A DNA stretch of 24,032 nt from Flavobacterium psychrophilum (GCA_945872245.1 CAMBZB010000034.1:1-24032); one strand, 5' to 3'; shown: positions 14,149 to 23,666, numbered from the stretch's first letter. Notes: generated from the sequence alone by a model not told the origin. Numbers and translations are program-made.

Positions 14149-17073
14149 TTATTTTATAACTAACTTTTCGGTAGTCGTTTTTTCATTTTGAGAAATTTTC
14201 AATAGATATATTCCTGATTTTAAACCCGAAACATCTAATCTATTATTCTGCAATTTTTGACTTGAAATTTGTTTTCCCAACACATCAAATACCGCAACAT
14301 TAATATCTTCAAGGATAGCAGAACTAATGGTTACGAAATTATTAGTTACTGGATTTGGAAATATTTTTACATTTTCTAATTCAAAATTCGAAGTGCTTAA
14401 AGGAACTATTTGTCCTACTGCAAAGTCACCAAAACCTGTAATTCCAGATGCCGAAGCACTACTATCTGTTGGTGTTCCTAATGTTGATGGGGATGTCCAA
14501 GTAGTTCCTTCATATTTACGAATCACAAAATTAGCAGGTGTTGCAGCCGCATCGGTTTCAGTTGTTGAATAATTAAGATTAACCGTATAATTGGTAAATC
14601 CTGAAATACCATTGTTTAGTAAATTCCAAGATCTGTTTACCGTTTTATTGCTATCAAGACCTGAGGTTGCAAGTTGCGAATAATCCCCCGCAGTTGTTGA
14701 TGCTTTTATACTACCAGTTAATGCTGCAGTATTATTTCCTGTAAAGGTCAACGATATTGGAGTATAATTTGTGGCATCTCCTATCGCATAAGTAAACGAT
14801 GGACTAGCATTTTTTGCGGTTTGTTTGATTAAATTTCCAACAACCCATCCTGTTCCTGCTCCAGCTCCGGTAATACTTCCTGAGGTTCCTATAGTTAAGG
14901 TGTTAATTCCTGTAGTCATTTTACCCGCAGTAAAATTGAGTACGCCATTTACGGTTAAGTCAGCGGCTAGTGTTGAAGTACTAGTCCCTGTAATATCAAG
15001 TGTTAACGTACCGCTAACCGTTGTAACTCCAGTAAATGATTTGATATTATCCAAACCACTTACAATAAGATTTTTATAATCGGTTCTAGGAGTTATTGTT
15101 TGAGTTGACACACTAGTAGCTCTATTGAATTCTATCGTGCTATTGGCCCCAAGCGTTAGCGCTTCAGCTCCGATAAATTGTAAAGAACCAAAAGTTGAAG
15201 CAGCTGTTCCCACATTACTTGACACAAATCCAGCTACTTTGCCGGATTTAAGCGTTCCATATATATTGGCTGAAGCTCCCGAATTCAAAGTCATATAATA
15301 ATAACTTATTTCAGAAAAATAAGCTTTAGATTCTGTCGCCACTTCAAAAAGGGTTTTAACAATATGATTGGTTGGATTTGTGGCTCCACTAAAAAATACC
15401 GTGCCAGTTCCATTTCCATCTATATATAATTTTCCATACGTAAAAGCCGTTTTAACCAAGGCATTATTTGCGGTGCTATTTTGATAATGAACCTCTGAAG
15501 TATCTCCCAAAGTACCAAAAGTTGGAAAATTCATAGTATAGGAAGTAGTAGATCCCTCGACTAGAACTACATCTTGAACATAAACTTTGTTTCCGTTGGT
15601 TACGTCCATTGGTGCTTTAATTCCAAAACCACTTGCTATGGTTAATGAAACGCCAGTATGAGTATCATCACCAACAACTATTTTTGATGAAGCCCCTGAA
15701 ACGGTCCAAGGAGCAGTTGTAGTGGCATTAGAATTAATTTTGAATAGTTGGAAATCTGATGTGAAATCTACTGGAGCGTTATTGCTTCCATCTTTCCAAT
15801 TGGAAACATTATGTAAATCTCCTGACCCAGTATATGTATACGTACTAATTGATGCGGAATAAGTAATTACAATTTTACCATTTCCACCTGCCCCACCAGC
15901 TGCTGATGCATTTGTTCCTACAGCTTCAAAAAAAGAAAAACCACCACCACCGCCAGCTCCAACATTTGTAGCACTCGTTCCAACATATCCGCCTATAGCA
16001 GTTCCCGTTCCGCCGGATCCACCAGCGAGTCCGTCTGGACTTATTCCACCAGCTCCGCCAGATGAGGCTGAACTACCACTACCATTCGAACCTAGAATAG
16101 TTGTAATTCCAGCTCCTGTAGAATTAATGTTCGGATTAGCATAGGCCAGAAAAGACTGACCAGCTCCAATAGAAACCGATACCGAAGGATTTGAGGTATA
16201 ACCCGTTCCTTGATTGGTTGCTGCTACATAAGTAGTTGCTCCAGCTGATCTAGCTGAAACTGCTGTTGCTCCTGAACCTCCTCCTCCAGTCAAAGTGACC
16301 ACTGATGAGGAAGTATAACCAGTTCCAGTTCCAGTCACATTAAACCCATAAACCCCACCTAAAACGCCTCCTGGATTAGCATTTAAATTTCCACTTCCAG
16401 CTCCTGACCCTCCAGTACCGCCACTGGCTACCAATGCAGCAATAGCTCCTCCCGAAAACTCAGATCTTCCACCTAGATTTCCATAATATCCATTGGCAGA
16501 AAGTGTACTTCCTTTATATCCTCCTTGCCCTACTATGACATTGTAAGTGGTTCCTGGAACGACTGTGATGGTTTTCTTAACATAAGAACCAGCACCTCCA
16601 CCGCCTCCAGAACGATTTCCAGCTACAGTAGCTGTTGAAGCGGATCCACCAGCACCGCCAGCACCCCAACATTCCACCTGAATAGAGGTAACGCCAGTGG
16701 GGCAGGTCCAAGTGGAACTAAATGTTGCAACTAAACCCATATAGACATAGTTGGGTCCTGCCATAAGTGCTAAATCAGCAGCAAGTGTAGCTATAGGCAT
16801 GGTAGTAGAAGTCCCCGCAATTAGAACTTTATAAAGACGATTTACAGATGGAACTGTCGTCATATCTACGGCGTATACATACTGATTAACTGGGTAATAA
16901 GTCCCTGCCGACCAAGCGACAGCATTTAAACTATTTGCTGTAGGATTAGTAAACGTTTCAACAATTTGGGCATTGGCATTGTTGTTAAACAGCAATAAAG
17001 CGAGACAAATAAAGGAATAAAAAGTGCCATTCCAATTTGAAAATTTTTGTTTTAATTGTAGAGTTAATTTCAT
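14149..17073 (-). CDS. Glycine-rich multidomain secreted protein with T9SS sorting domain
   Basis: A 974-residue protein. A signal peptide (1-36, ending NANAQ) precedes a unique segment of about 85 residues (37-118), a Gly-rich domain (about 119-406, with CPTGVTSIQVECWGAGG, NRSGGGGGAGSYVKK and GGISPDGLAGG), and a repetitive beta region (about 410-890). The end is a T9SS type A sorting domain from about 902 (VKIFPNPVTNNF) to ...SGIYLLKISQNEKTTTEKLVIK. The beta region is homologous to residues about 597-1083 of the neighbouring 1964-residue protein: both contain TGWVVGNL, ASPSFTYAIGD, NYTP, TPANF/Y and FGDFAIG/VG. The first 400 residues match the truncated gene at 1-847. This makes it a mosaic of two neighbouring protein types. 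No enzyme motif is visible. A surface adhesin or structural matrix protein is the best guess. A conserved upstream motif lies 33 bp before its ATG. Confidence 0.9.
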   Translation of the reverse strand: MKLTLQLKQKFSNWNGTFYSFICLALLLFNNNANAQIVETFTNPTANSLNAVAWSAGTYYPVNQYVYAVDMTTVPSVNRLYKVLIAGTSTTMPIATLAADLALMAGPNYVYMGLVATFSSTWTCPTGVTSIQVECWGAGGAGGSASTATVAGNRSGGGGGAGSYVKKTITVVPGTTYNVIVGQGGYKGSTLSANGYYGNLGGRSEFSGGAIAALVASGGTGGSGAGSGNLNANPGGVLGGVYGFNVTGTGTGYTSSSVVTLTGGGGSGATAVSARSAGATTYVAATNQGTGYTSNPSVSVSIGAGQSFLAYANPNINSTGAGITTILGSNGSGSSASSGGAGGISPDGLAGGSGGTGTAIGGYVGTSATNVGAGGGGGFSFFEAVGTNASAAGGAGGNGKIVITYSASISTYTYTGSGDLHNVSNWKDGSNNAPVDFTSDFQLFKINSNATTTAPWTVSGASSKIVVGDDTHTGVSLTIASGFGIKAPMDVTNGNKVYVQDVVLVEGSTTSYTMNFPTFGTLGDTSEVHYQNSTANNALVKTAFTYGKLYIDGNGTGTVFFSGATNPTNHIVKTLFEVATESKAYFSEISYYYMTLNSGASANIYGTLKSGKVAGFVSSNVGTAASTFGSLQFIGAEALTLGANSTIEFNRATSVSTQTITPRTDYKNLIVSGLDNIKSFTGVTTVSGTLTLDITGTSTSTLAADLTVNGVLNFTAGKMTTGINTLTIGTSGSITGAGAGTGWVVGNLIKQTAKNASPSFTYAIGDATNYTPISLTFTGNNTAALTGSIKASTTAGDYSQLATSGLDSNKTVNRSWNLLNNGISGFTNYTVNLNYSTTETDAAATPANFVIRKYEGTTWTSPSTLGTPTDSSASASGITGFGDFAVGQIVPLSTSNFELENVKIFPNPVTNNFVTISSAILEDINVAVFDVLGKQISSQKLQNNRLDVSGLKSGIYLLKISQNEKTTTEKLVIK

Positions 17074-17105
17074 AATACTTTTGTTTTTTGTTTGGTTTTT
17101 TTACA

Positions 17106-17127
17106 CGAAAACGTAATAGTTGACAAA
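17106..17127 (-). promoter_or_regulatory. Conserved upstream motif of glycine-rich gene (copy 2)
   Basis: Second copy of the motif described at 883-904, differing at two of 22 positions and 33 bp upstream of the ATG at 17073. Similarity between the two intergenic regions drops outside the motif and the immediate start region, so it may be kept by selection rather than by recent duplication alone. Its role (promoter or operator) is inferred. Confidence 0.5.
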
Positions 17128-17296
17128 AATAAAAAAATTAGTTGATTATTGAATAAAATGAGGTGATATTTTATAAAAATTACAAATATCGTAATTAAGA
17201 ACCCTTAAAATATCAATAACTCAAATTATTGTGTTAATTTTATTAAAAATAAATCATGAAAAATGCTGAATTTGTAATAATATATTAAAATAATTT

Positions 17297-17424
17297 GGAG
17301 CAGAGTCCTTGAGGCATTGACCACAAATTAATTCGTCTATTCGACCTTCGGTCTCGGGTCGTGGATTTTAATTTATAATTTGTGAATTTGCGGTAAAAAT
17401 TCGAAGCAGAGCTTCGAGGAATTA
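17297..17424. repeat. Structured, repeat-like intergenic segment
   Basis: The 479-bp gap 17074-17552 has no credible gene. Within it, 17322-17384 is bounded by a 9-bp inverted repeat (CACAAATTA / TAATTTGTG) enclosing a smaller GC-richer hairpin (CGACC...GGTCG, 17342-17361). Just beyond is a perfect hairpin, TCGAAGC-AGA-GCTTCGA (17401-17417). The stretch GGAGCAGAGTCCTTGAGGCATT (17297 onward) resembles GAAGCAGAGCTTCGAGGAATT (17402 onward), so two degenerate copies of one unit seem to flank the larger inverted repeat. It could be a dispersed intergenic repeat, a degraded mobile element or an RNA structure. It is noticeably GC-richer than the surrounding AT-rich spacer. Confidence 0.4.
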
Positions 17425-17496
17425 AACCTAAAGAGATTAAATTATACCATATAGACATAAATATTCTAAATGGCGTAAGAAATTCACTAGAGTAAC

Positions 17497-17523
17497 AAAA
17501 AAGGCTGCCCTTTCGGACAGCCT
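17497..17523 (-). terminator. Intrinsic terminator after the 1964-residue protein gene
   Basis: On the minus strand the RNA forms AGGCTGTCC-GAAA-GGGCAGCCT, a 9-bp stem with one U-G wobble and a GNRA-type GAAA tetraloop, followed by six U. It begins 29 bp past the stop codon that ends at 17553. A closely related hairpin follows the gene ending at 23667. Confidence 0.92.
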
Positions 17524-17552
17524 ATCTTACAAAAAAACAATTATTATGAAAA

Positions 17553-20500
17553 TTATTTCTTAATCACACGAACTGATTTGGTATTAGCCCCTTGGTTTAC
17601 AATTACATTATAAGTACCAGATGACAATCTAGAACCTACTTTATCAGTGTTTGCTTTTTCAACCAAACGACCTTGCATATCATATACTTTCACGCTCATT
17701 GCTCCTTTTGCAGAAGTTTCGATAGTGAACTCAGATGATGAGGGGTTTGGATAAGCAATAACGCTGAAATCGTCAGCAACTGATGCTTCTGGAGCAAGTC
17801 TACATGCGGCAGTTGATTTTTTAATAATCAATGATTTTGGTGAACTTGGTCCTGTTCCGTTAGTCGCAACACATGTTATAGCATAACTTGCTGCCGTAGT
17901 CACACCTGTAAAATCAACTACAATAGAATTTGTTGTAGATGATCCCGTAGCTCCTCCTGGAAGGCCCCAAGTATATGTAGCTCCTGGGATAGCAGTAGCA
18001 GTATAAGTGGTCGTAGTGCCAGCACATGTGCTAAACGTTGATGCGCCAGCGGTAATTGTTGGAGCAGTTGGCACTGCACTAGTTACAGTTAATGTTCTAG
18101 TTGTTGCAGAAGTTCCAGCCCCATTCACGGCATACACATTCAATGGAATTGAAGTTACTCCAATGCCAATACCTGCAAAATTAATTGTCAATACGGCACC
18201 TGTGCTTGTCCAAGTTTTATTACCATTAATATCAGCAACAGGAGTTGTTAAACTAGTATGTCCAGCAGTAACATTTACTCCAGCAGGCAACACCCAATTG
18301 AATGAAGTTGATTCTGCACCTTGAGTGGTAAACGGAGTGGCCGTCAATGTCAAAGAAGTTGTTTTCGCTGTGTAAGCACCTACTTTAGTCACTGCGGTAG
18401 TAGTTGAAATAGCTTCATCTTTAAGAACTAAAGCAGTAGGAGCCGTTGGTAAGGCTCTGGCTAGAGTCAATGTTCTAGCAATAGAGTTTCCTGCACCGTT
18501 TACAGCATAAACACTTAAAGCTAAGTTTCCTGTACCTGTAACACCTGAGAATTTAACGGTTATCGTACTAGTAGTAGTGGTAATATAATCTGTAATTGTC
18601 CAAGTTGTTGGAACTGTTGCTATAACCGTTGAACCAGTCAAAGGAGTTACTCCTATGGTAAATGGTGAAGTACAAACTACTTCTGCCGGAAGAACCCATG
18701 CATACGAAGTTGCTGTTCCTCCTTGAGTCGTAAACGGAGTAGCAGTCAATGTAAACGCAATGTTAGTTCCAGTATAAGGCCCTACTTTAGTGATTTTTGT
18801 TAAATCCTCAAGAATTGTTTCGCTTGTGTTAGTAAGCACTAATGCAGTTGGAGCTGTTGGTAAGGCTCTGGCCAACGATAATGTTCTATTAGTAGAATTA
18901 CCACAACCTCCTACGGATTGAACCACAATAGGCAATGCTGTAGTTCCCGGATCAACATCTGCAAAGTTTACCGTTATTTCGTTTGAAGTACCTCCACTCA
19001 ATTGATTCACTCCGTCTGGCAATGTCCAAAGATAGCTTGCCGCTGTAACAGCTACTGGGGCTATCAAAGTGAATATAGTTTCAGTTCCCATGTATGGACC
19101 TACTTTAGTGATTTTAAGTAAAGAATCAAGTCCTACTGTAGTATAACTTACAGGGACAGTTGCAGGAATTACAGCTGCTCCTTTAAAATGAGGTGTACTG
19201 TCAGCACTTGTCATTGTCAAAGCGGTTGGAGCAGTAGGCAATTTTGCTGTTAATGCTAATAATTTTGAGGCTGCAGATTCACAACTCAAACTTACTGATT
19301 TAACAGAAATTGTTCCTATACCACCTGTAGCTACATTTAAAGTTGGTGCACCAAGGAAATTCACCGTGATTGAATTATCTGTAGCACTAGCATCTGATAC
19401 TATATTTATTCCTGGCGTAACAGTCCAATTGTAAGTGGTATTATCCACTGCAGGTATAGTATAGGTTATTGTATTTTCTGTACCTATGTATTTACATAGA
19501 TTAAGATCAGATGGTATCATAGTGCCTGGAGTAGCCGGTAAAGGGTTTACCGTAATCAATCTACCTACTTTTGAAGTCTCATTACTATTAACCACTTCTG
19601 TTACATACAAAGTTTTCCCAGTTGCTAAAGCAGTGGTACCTGCTAGTGGAGTCGTAGAAGTTGCAGAACTATAAAATTTCATAGTAGTTGTTCCTGTAGC
19701 CGTAGCAATTGTAGCTCCTTTACAAAATACAGGGAAAGTTGCTGGGATTTCAGATACTGCTGAGTTGATGGTCAAATTTAGAGTAGCGGTATTACAACCT
19801 ACTACATGAGTATAAATTCCTGAAGTAGAATAAGTCGTTTCATTAGCAACCCATGTATATGTTCCTCCGGTTTGTACCTGAGTAACATTTCCGTTTGTAG
19901 TTGGAGCAGTAATCGTCAAGTTTAAAGTAGCTGTGTTACAATCAGATGTTACCACCACAGTTTCGCTAGCTGAATAGGTTACATTATTTACTTGCCAAGT
20001 ATAAGTTCCTCCACATTGAGATATAGTTTCGCTTCCTGTTGTAGTTGGTGCAGTAATTGTCAAGTTTAATGTAGCTGTATTACAACCTGAGCTTACAACC
20101 ACCGTTTCACTAGCTGAATAGGTTACATTATTCACTGGCCAAGTGTACGTTCCTCCACATTGAGATACTGTTTCACTTCCTATAGTTGTTGGTGCACATT
20201 CGCCAATAGCAAAATCTCCAAAAGCTGAAACACCTATACCTGTTGTAAACGTATCTGAAGGTGTTCCTGAGATAGTAGTATTTGACCAACTAGAACCGTC
20301 ATAAAATCTAGCTACGTAATTAGCTGGAGTTGAACTTCCATCAATATCAGCGTTTGAATAAGTAAAAGAAGCACTATAAGTTCCAAAACCTGTTAAAGAA
20401 TCGTTGGTTAATGTCCATGTTTTATTTACACTTTTTGTAACATCAATACCTGAACTAGCAATTTGGGCATGATCCCCTATATTCACTCTAGCCGATAATC

Positions 20501-23447
20501 CTCCTGTGACTGAAGTAGTTCCTGTAAAAGTCAAAGCCAATGGTGTATAATTATTAGAGTCTCCAATGGCATAGGTAAACGAAGGACTAGCGCTTGAAGT
20601 AGTTTGTTTTTTCAAATTACCTACAACCCAACCTGTAAATTGATCGGCTCCTGAAACAGTTCCCGAATCTCCAATGGTTAGCGAATTAACTCCTGTGGTA
20701 ATTTTACCTGACACGAAAGTAAGAGTTCCATTGACCGTTACATCTCCAACTAAGTTAATTGCAGCGGATTGATTAATTGTTAATGTCCCTGATATGATAG
20801 TCGGACCATTAACCGTTTTTGGAGTAGTTCCTGTGAAGATTACATTTTTATAATCTGTTCTGGCGGTCACCGTTTGAGCTCCTGTGGCTGTACGCACATA
20901 TTCTACTGTACTATTGGACCCTAAGGTAAGATTCTCTGAACCCAAGAATTGAATATTTGTGCCCAATGTAGTTGTATTTGCAGTTCCTAATAAACTAGAT
21001 ACAAAACCTGATAATCTTGGTATTTTTATAGTTCCATTTACAGTAAGTGAACCACCTGAAGGAATAACAATATAAGAAGATGAATTAGTTGGCGCTACAA
21101 GTGTTCCATTAATTATAGAATTAGTAACACTTGGCGTAGATGAAAAAGTAGTAGTTGTTCCACTAGCAATAGATAAATTATTTATAGAAATTGAACTGGA
21201 AAAAGTAACATTTGCTCCATTTATCATAGAAATAGTTCCAAAACTTTTGGTACTTGAAGACGACACCGTAACTCCATCATAAATTACTTCAAAATCAGTA
21301 TCTAAAATACTACCTAAAGAAAGAGCAGTAGTGTTTTTATAAATTACCGTCTGGTGTCCAGAGGAGGAAGGCATAACATCAAAATTTCCCGTTCCACTTG
21401 GACCTATCGATGAACCAGAATTTAGAGTCAAGGTAATAGCCGGTTGATCCGTATTCCCTAAACGCACTTTTGTTCCGTTTGTTGGATCTGTACCAACTGT
21501 CCAAACTCCATCAAGTGCTACTGCTGTTGTATTTCTAATTTCGAAAACTTGCGATGCATCTGTAAAATTCAAAGGAGCTGTTCCTGTTCCATTAGTGTTT
21601 TGTCCCCAACTAGCAACATCAGTCAGTAATCCTGTTCCGTTATAATAATATGTCGTAGCCAAAGATTGTATAGGCGTACTTGTTACGCTTTCATCTGAAT
21701 AGTTGAATGCTTTGTCTACAGTATACACTTTATAATAGTAATCAACTCCAGGACTCAAACCTGAATCTGTAAAAGAAGTTCCAGAACCTATGTAGCGTAC
21801 TACACCTGCACCAACTGTATTGGCAAATTTGTAAATACCGTTTTGAACTACATCATCAGATGCGGATGGAGCAGATGTTGCATAACGAACCACTACATAA
21901 CCACCGCCATCAACTCCACCACTAGCCGAAACCCAACTTACATTGGATCCACCATATGAGGCACCTGTAGCTGTAATAGCTCCTGGGGAATTAGGAGCAG
22001 TGTTATCCGTTGCATTGGCCTGGTAAATTACAAAATCATCGAAATCAGCAGAGTATCCTGCGGTTGGAGCGTCAATCGTTAAACCTGCAACACCATTAGT
22101 TGAGGAAGTTGTACCATTAGTGGTTATCGAAGTAGATATCTTTGTCCAAGTCGCAACATTCGGTAATAAAACAATTGGTGTACTTTGTTTTGTACCTGCT
22201 CCAGTTGTCGAATTGTTGTCAACATACAAATCAACTGTACTCGCATCAAGAGTTGTAGTTGAAGCCGATTTATACCAAAATTGAATTTGATAGGTAGTGT
22301 TTGGCGCAAATGCTGCCGGAATTTGAGGAGAAAAGAAATTTTTTGCAGTACCATTGGTTGAACCCAAAGAAACGTATCTCGGACCAGTACGCCCACTTGT
22401 AGCAACTGATGTCCTCACTACATTACCTGTAGTATTTGCTGTCCACGTAGAACCATTAAGAACAAGCACACCACCACTACCTCCTCCTAGAGTGCTTGAT
22501 TGGTTTTCAAAACCTCCGTCAAGAATAGAGTACGAGATATTATTTACATTCGGTTGAAATAAAAATCTTAGAGCATCATTTGCCATCAACTGAGGATCAT
22601 GCCCAACTCCTGTTACTTCCTCTCTTTGCCAATTAAAATTATTACTTAATGTTTGAGAAAAAGCTAAGCTTGTATTAAAAAAGTAGCGTCCTCTTGCTAA
22701 TCGAAATAATCCTTGCTGATTATCCACGGTAGTATTGTGCCTTAACCCAAGAGAGTTTGGATCTGTGTCATTAAGGCCCAAATGAACTATTAATTTTTTC
22801 GATAAAGCGATGGTTAAATTACCGTTTGATAATTGACCATTGTTAATACCATAAGGGAAATCAATTGCACTTTCTGGCACTGTATACCAACCAGCATTAG
22901 AACAAATTGCTGTGTTCAACTTACTGTTCGGCAAATACATTCTAAATCTTTGTAAAAATTGAGCCCCACCAGAATGCCCCCAAGCATCATAGTTTTGTTG
23001 AGTTCCAGAAACATTGGTTTTAATATTTTCAAATAAAGGATCAATTGTTGAAAAAGTCCATTCATTTGTTGGATTTAAAGTTGACAAACTAGGATTATCC
23101 CCATCATCAAAGACATTACCTAATTGGTATCCATCACCTGCTGGATAATGAGTTTCCGAATATTCAGGTGCGAATACCATAAATCCATTGGCATTAGCCA
23201 TCGAAATCCAATAATCCCTATAATCACTTGCATTTCTTTCATCTCCATGTAAAGAAAAAAGTATAGGCATTGTGCTAATATTTCCATTGGGAATATGATA
23301 ATATACCGTAATTGGCTTTGAATTTAGTGGACTATTCGGGGTATATACAAATGACCCCGTTGTATTAGAGGTTAAAGTCTGTCCAAACAAAAAAGTAGTT
23401 TGAATTAATAGAATTAATAAAATCGAGTGTTTAATTATTTTTTTCAT
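17553..23447 (-). CDS. Giant T9SS-secreted esterase/PHB-depolymerase-like multidomain protein
   Basis: A 1964-residue secreted protein. The signal peptide is residues 1-22 (ending LFGQ). Residues 45-300 look like an alpha/beta-hydrolase of the PHB-depolymerase/feruloyl-esterase type: ILFSLHGDERNASDY, nucleophile elbow GHSGG (S159), a candidate acid Asp in LGLNDTDP (D227 or D229), and H283 in GVGHDP. Then follow a jelly-roll or carbohydrate-binding-like region (303-477), a fibronectin III-like domain (484-595), and a filament-like beta region (597-1083) shared with the 14149-17073 protein. Three tandem repeats with the CGGTYTW / CNTATLNLT pattern (1090-1230), four Ig/PKD-like repeats beginning PTAPTAL or similar (1404-1878), and a T9SS type A sorting domain (about 1896-1964, YPNPSSSEF...VRVIKK) complete it. 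The esterase domain probably acts on an extracellular ester or polyester while the repeats project or anchor it. The true substrate is unknown. Confidence 0.88.
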   Translation of the reverse strand: MKKIIKHSILLILLIQTTFLFGQTLTSNTTGSFVYTPNSPLNSKPITVYYHIPNGNISTMPILFSLHGDERNASDYRDYWISMANANGFMVFAPEYSETHYPAGDGYQLGNVFDDGDNPSLSTLNPTNEWTFSTIDPLFENIKTNVSGTQQNYDAWGHSGGAQFLQRFRMYLPNSKLNTAICSNAGWYTVPESAIDFPYGINNGQLSNGNLTIALSKKLIVHLGLNDTDPNSLGLRHNTTVDNQQGLFRLARGRYFFNTSLAFSQTLSNNFNWQREEVTGVGHDPQLMANDALRFLFQPNVNNISYSILDGGFENQSSTLGGGSGGVLVLNGSTWTANTTGNVVRTSVATSGRTGPRYVSLGSTNGTAKNFFSPQIPAAFAPNTTYQIQFWYKSASTTTLDASTVDLYVDNNSTTGAGTKQSTPIVLLPNVATWTKISTSITTNGTTSSTNGVAGLTIDAPTAGYSADFDDFVIYQANATDNTAPNSPGAITATGASYGGSNVSWVSASGGVDGGGYVVVRYATSAPSASDDVVQNGIYKFANTVGAGVVRYIGSGTSFTDSGLSPGVDYYYKVYTVDKAFNYSDESVTSTPIQSLATTYYYNGTGLLTDVASWGQNTNGTGTAPLNFTDASQVFEIRNTTAVALDGVWTVGTDPTNGTKVRLGNTDQPAITLTLNSGSSIGPSGTGNFDVMPSSSGHQTVIYKNTTALSLGSILDTDFEVIYDGVTVSSSSTKSFGTISMINGANVTFSSSISINNLSIASGTTTTFSSTPSVTNSIINGTLVAPTNSSSYIVIPSGGSLTVNGTIKIPRLSGFVSSLLGTANTTTLGTNIQFLGSENLTLGSNSTVEYVRTATGAQTVTARTDYKNVIFTGTTPKTVNGPTIISGTLTINQSAAINLVGDVTVNGTLTFVSGKITTGVNSLTIGDSGTVSGADQFTGWVVGNLKKQTTSSASPSFTYAIGDSNNYTPLALTFTGTTSVTGGLSARVNIGDHAQIASSGIDVTKSVNKTWTLTNDSLTGFGTYSASFTYSNADIDGSSTPANYVARFYDGSSWSNTTISGTPSDTFTTGIGVSAFGDFAIGECAPTTIGSETVSQCGGTYTWPVNNVTYSASETVVVSSGCNTATLNLTITAPTTTGSETISQCGGTYTWQVNNVTYSASETVVVTSDCNTATLNLTITAPTTNGNVTQVQTGGTYTWVANETTYSTSGIYTHVVGCNTATLNLTINSAVSEIPATFPVFCKGATIATATGTTTMKFYSSATSTTPLAGTTALATGKTLYVTEVVNSNETSKVGRLITVNPLPATPGTMIPSDLNLCKYIGTENTITYTIPAVDNTTYNWTVTPGINIVSDASATDNSITVNFLGAPTLNVATGGIGTISVKSVSLSCESAASKLLALTAKLPTAPTALTMTSADSTPHFKGAAVIPATVPVSYTTVGLDSLLKITKVGPYMGTETIFTLIAPVAVTAASYLWTLPDGVNQLSGGTSNEITVNFADVDPGTTALPIVVQSVGGCGNSTNRTLSLARALPTAPTALVLTNTSETILEDLTKITKVGPYTGTNIAFTLTATPFTTQGGTATSYAWVLPAEVVCTSPFTIGVTPLTGSTVIATVPTTWTITDYITTTTSTITVKFSGVTGTGNLALSVYAVNGAGNSIARTLTLARALPTAPTALVLKDEAISTTTAVTKVGAYTAKTTSLTLTATPFTTQGAESTSFNWVLPAGVNVTAGHTSLTTPVADINGNKTWTSTGAVLTINFAGIGIGVTSIPLNVYAVNGAGTSATTRTLTVTSAVPTAPTITAGASTFSTCAGTTTTYTATAIPGATYTWGLPGGATGSSTTNSIVVDFTGVTTAASYAITCVATNGTGPSSPKSLIIKKSTAACRLAPEASVADDFSVIAYPNPSSSEFTIETSAKGAMSVKVYDMQGRLVEKANTDKVGSRLSSGTYNVIVNQGANTKSVRVIKK
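17814..19238 (-). repeat. Four Ig/PKD-like protein repeats within the giant protein
   Basis: Residues 1404-1878 contain four units of roughly 85-135 residues. They open with LPTAPTALTMTS, LPTAPTALVLTN, LPTAPTALVLKD and VPTAPTITAG. They share KVGPY.GT / TLTATPFTTQG, Y.W.LP, I.V.F.G and V.AVNGAG.S..RTL. Units two and three are the most alike and probably duplicated most recently. The last unit leads directly into the sorting domain and has a counterpart in the truncated gene at the right edge. Confidence 0.8.
19758..20180 (-). repeat. Three tandem cysteine-containing repeats within the giant protein
   Basis: Residues 1090-1230 are three units of about 47 residues. Each has the form (S/N)...QCGGTYTW..NNVTYSASETVVV.S.CNTATLNLTITAPTT. 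The first two are nearly identical at protein level and keep both Cys, which could form an intra-unit disulfide. The third is diverged and has lost the first Cys (VQTGGTYTW). Confidence 0.8.
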
Positions 23448-23547
23448 AATGAAAATGTATATCTAATCAATAATAATGTAATATAATTTATAAAAACAAT
23501 GTAAACCTATATTAATATATAATTCAAGAACAGTTTTATCACAACTC

Positions 23548-23561
23548 TTGTTAGATAACAA
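23548..23561. promoter_or_regulatory. Palindrome upstream of the giant protein gene
   Basis: TTGTTA-GA-TAACAA, a perfect 6-bp inverted repeat, lies about 100 bp upstream of the ATG at 23447 in an otherwise AT-rich 219-bp spacer. It might be an operator. In this base composition it could also be chance. No confident promoter was identified in the spacer. Confidence 0.22.
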
Positions 23562-23608
23562 AAATGTTATACATCTTGTTTGTTTAAACTTATACTAATA
23601 AAACTTTA

Positions 23609-23638
23609 AAATAAGAGAGGCTGTCCTTGTGACAGCCT
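23609..23638 (-). terminator. Intrinsic terminator after the right-edge T9SS gene
   Basis: The arms AGGCTGTC (23618-23625) and GACAGCCT (23631-23638) pair perfectly around a 5-nt loop. On the minus strand the stem is followed by CTCTTATTTT, a broken T-tract. It starts 28 bp after the stop at 23667. The stem closely resembles the one at 17502-17523. Confidence 0.75.
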
Positions 23639-23666
23639 TTCTTAAAAAAATTAATGAATGATTAAA

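Noticed and set aside
22124..22405. 93-residue minus-strand frame inside the giant protein gene
   Set aside because: It overlaps the giant frame in another phase and has no independent support.
23502..23528. Possible promoter for the giant protein gene (TAGGTTTA with CTTG upstream)
   Set aside because: It is close to TAnnTTTG but mismatched, and the spacing to the upstream element is about 15 bp, shorter than usual; too weak to annotate.
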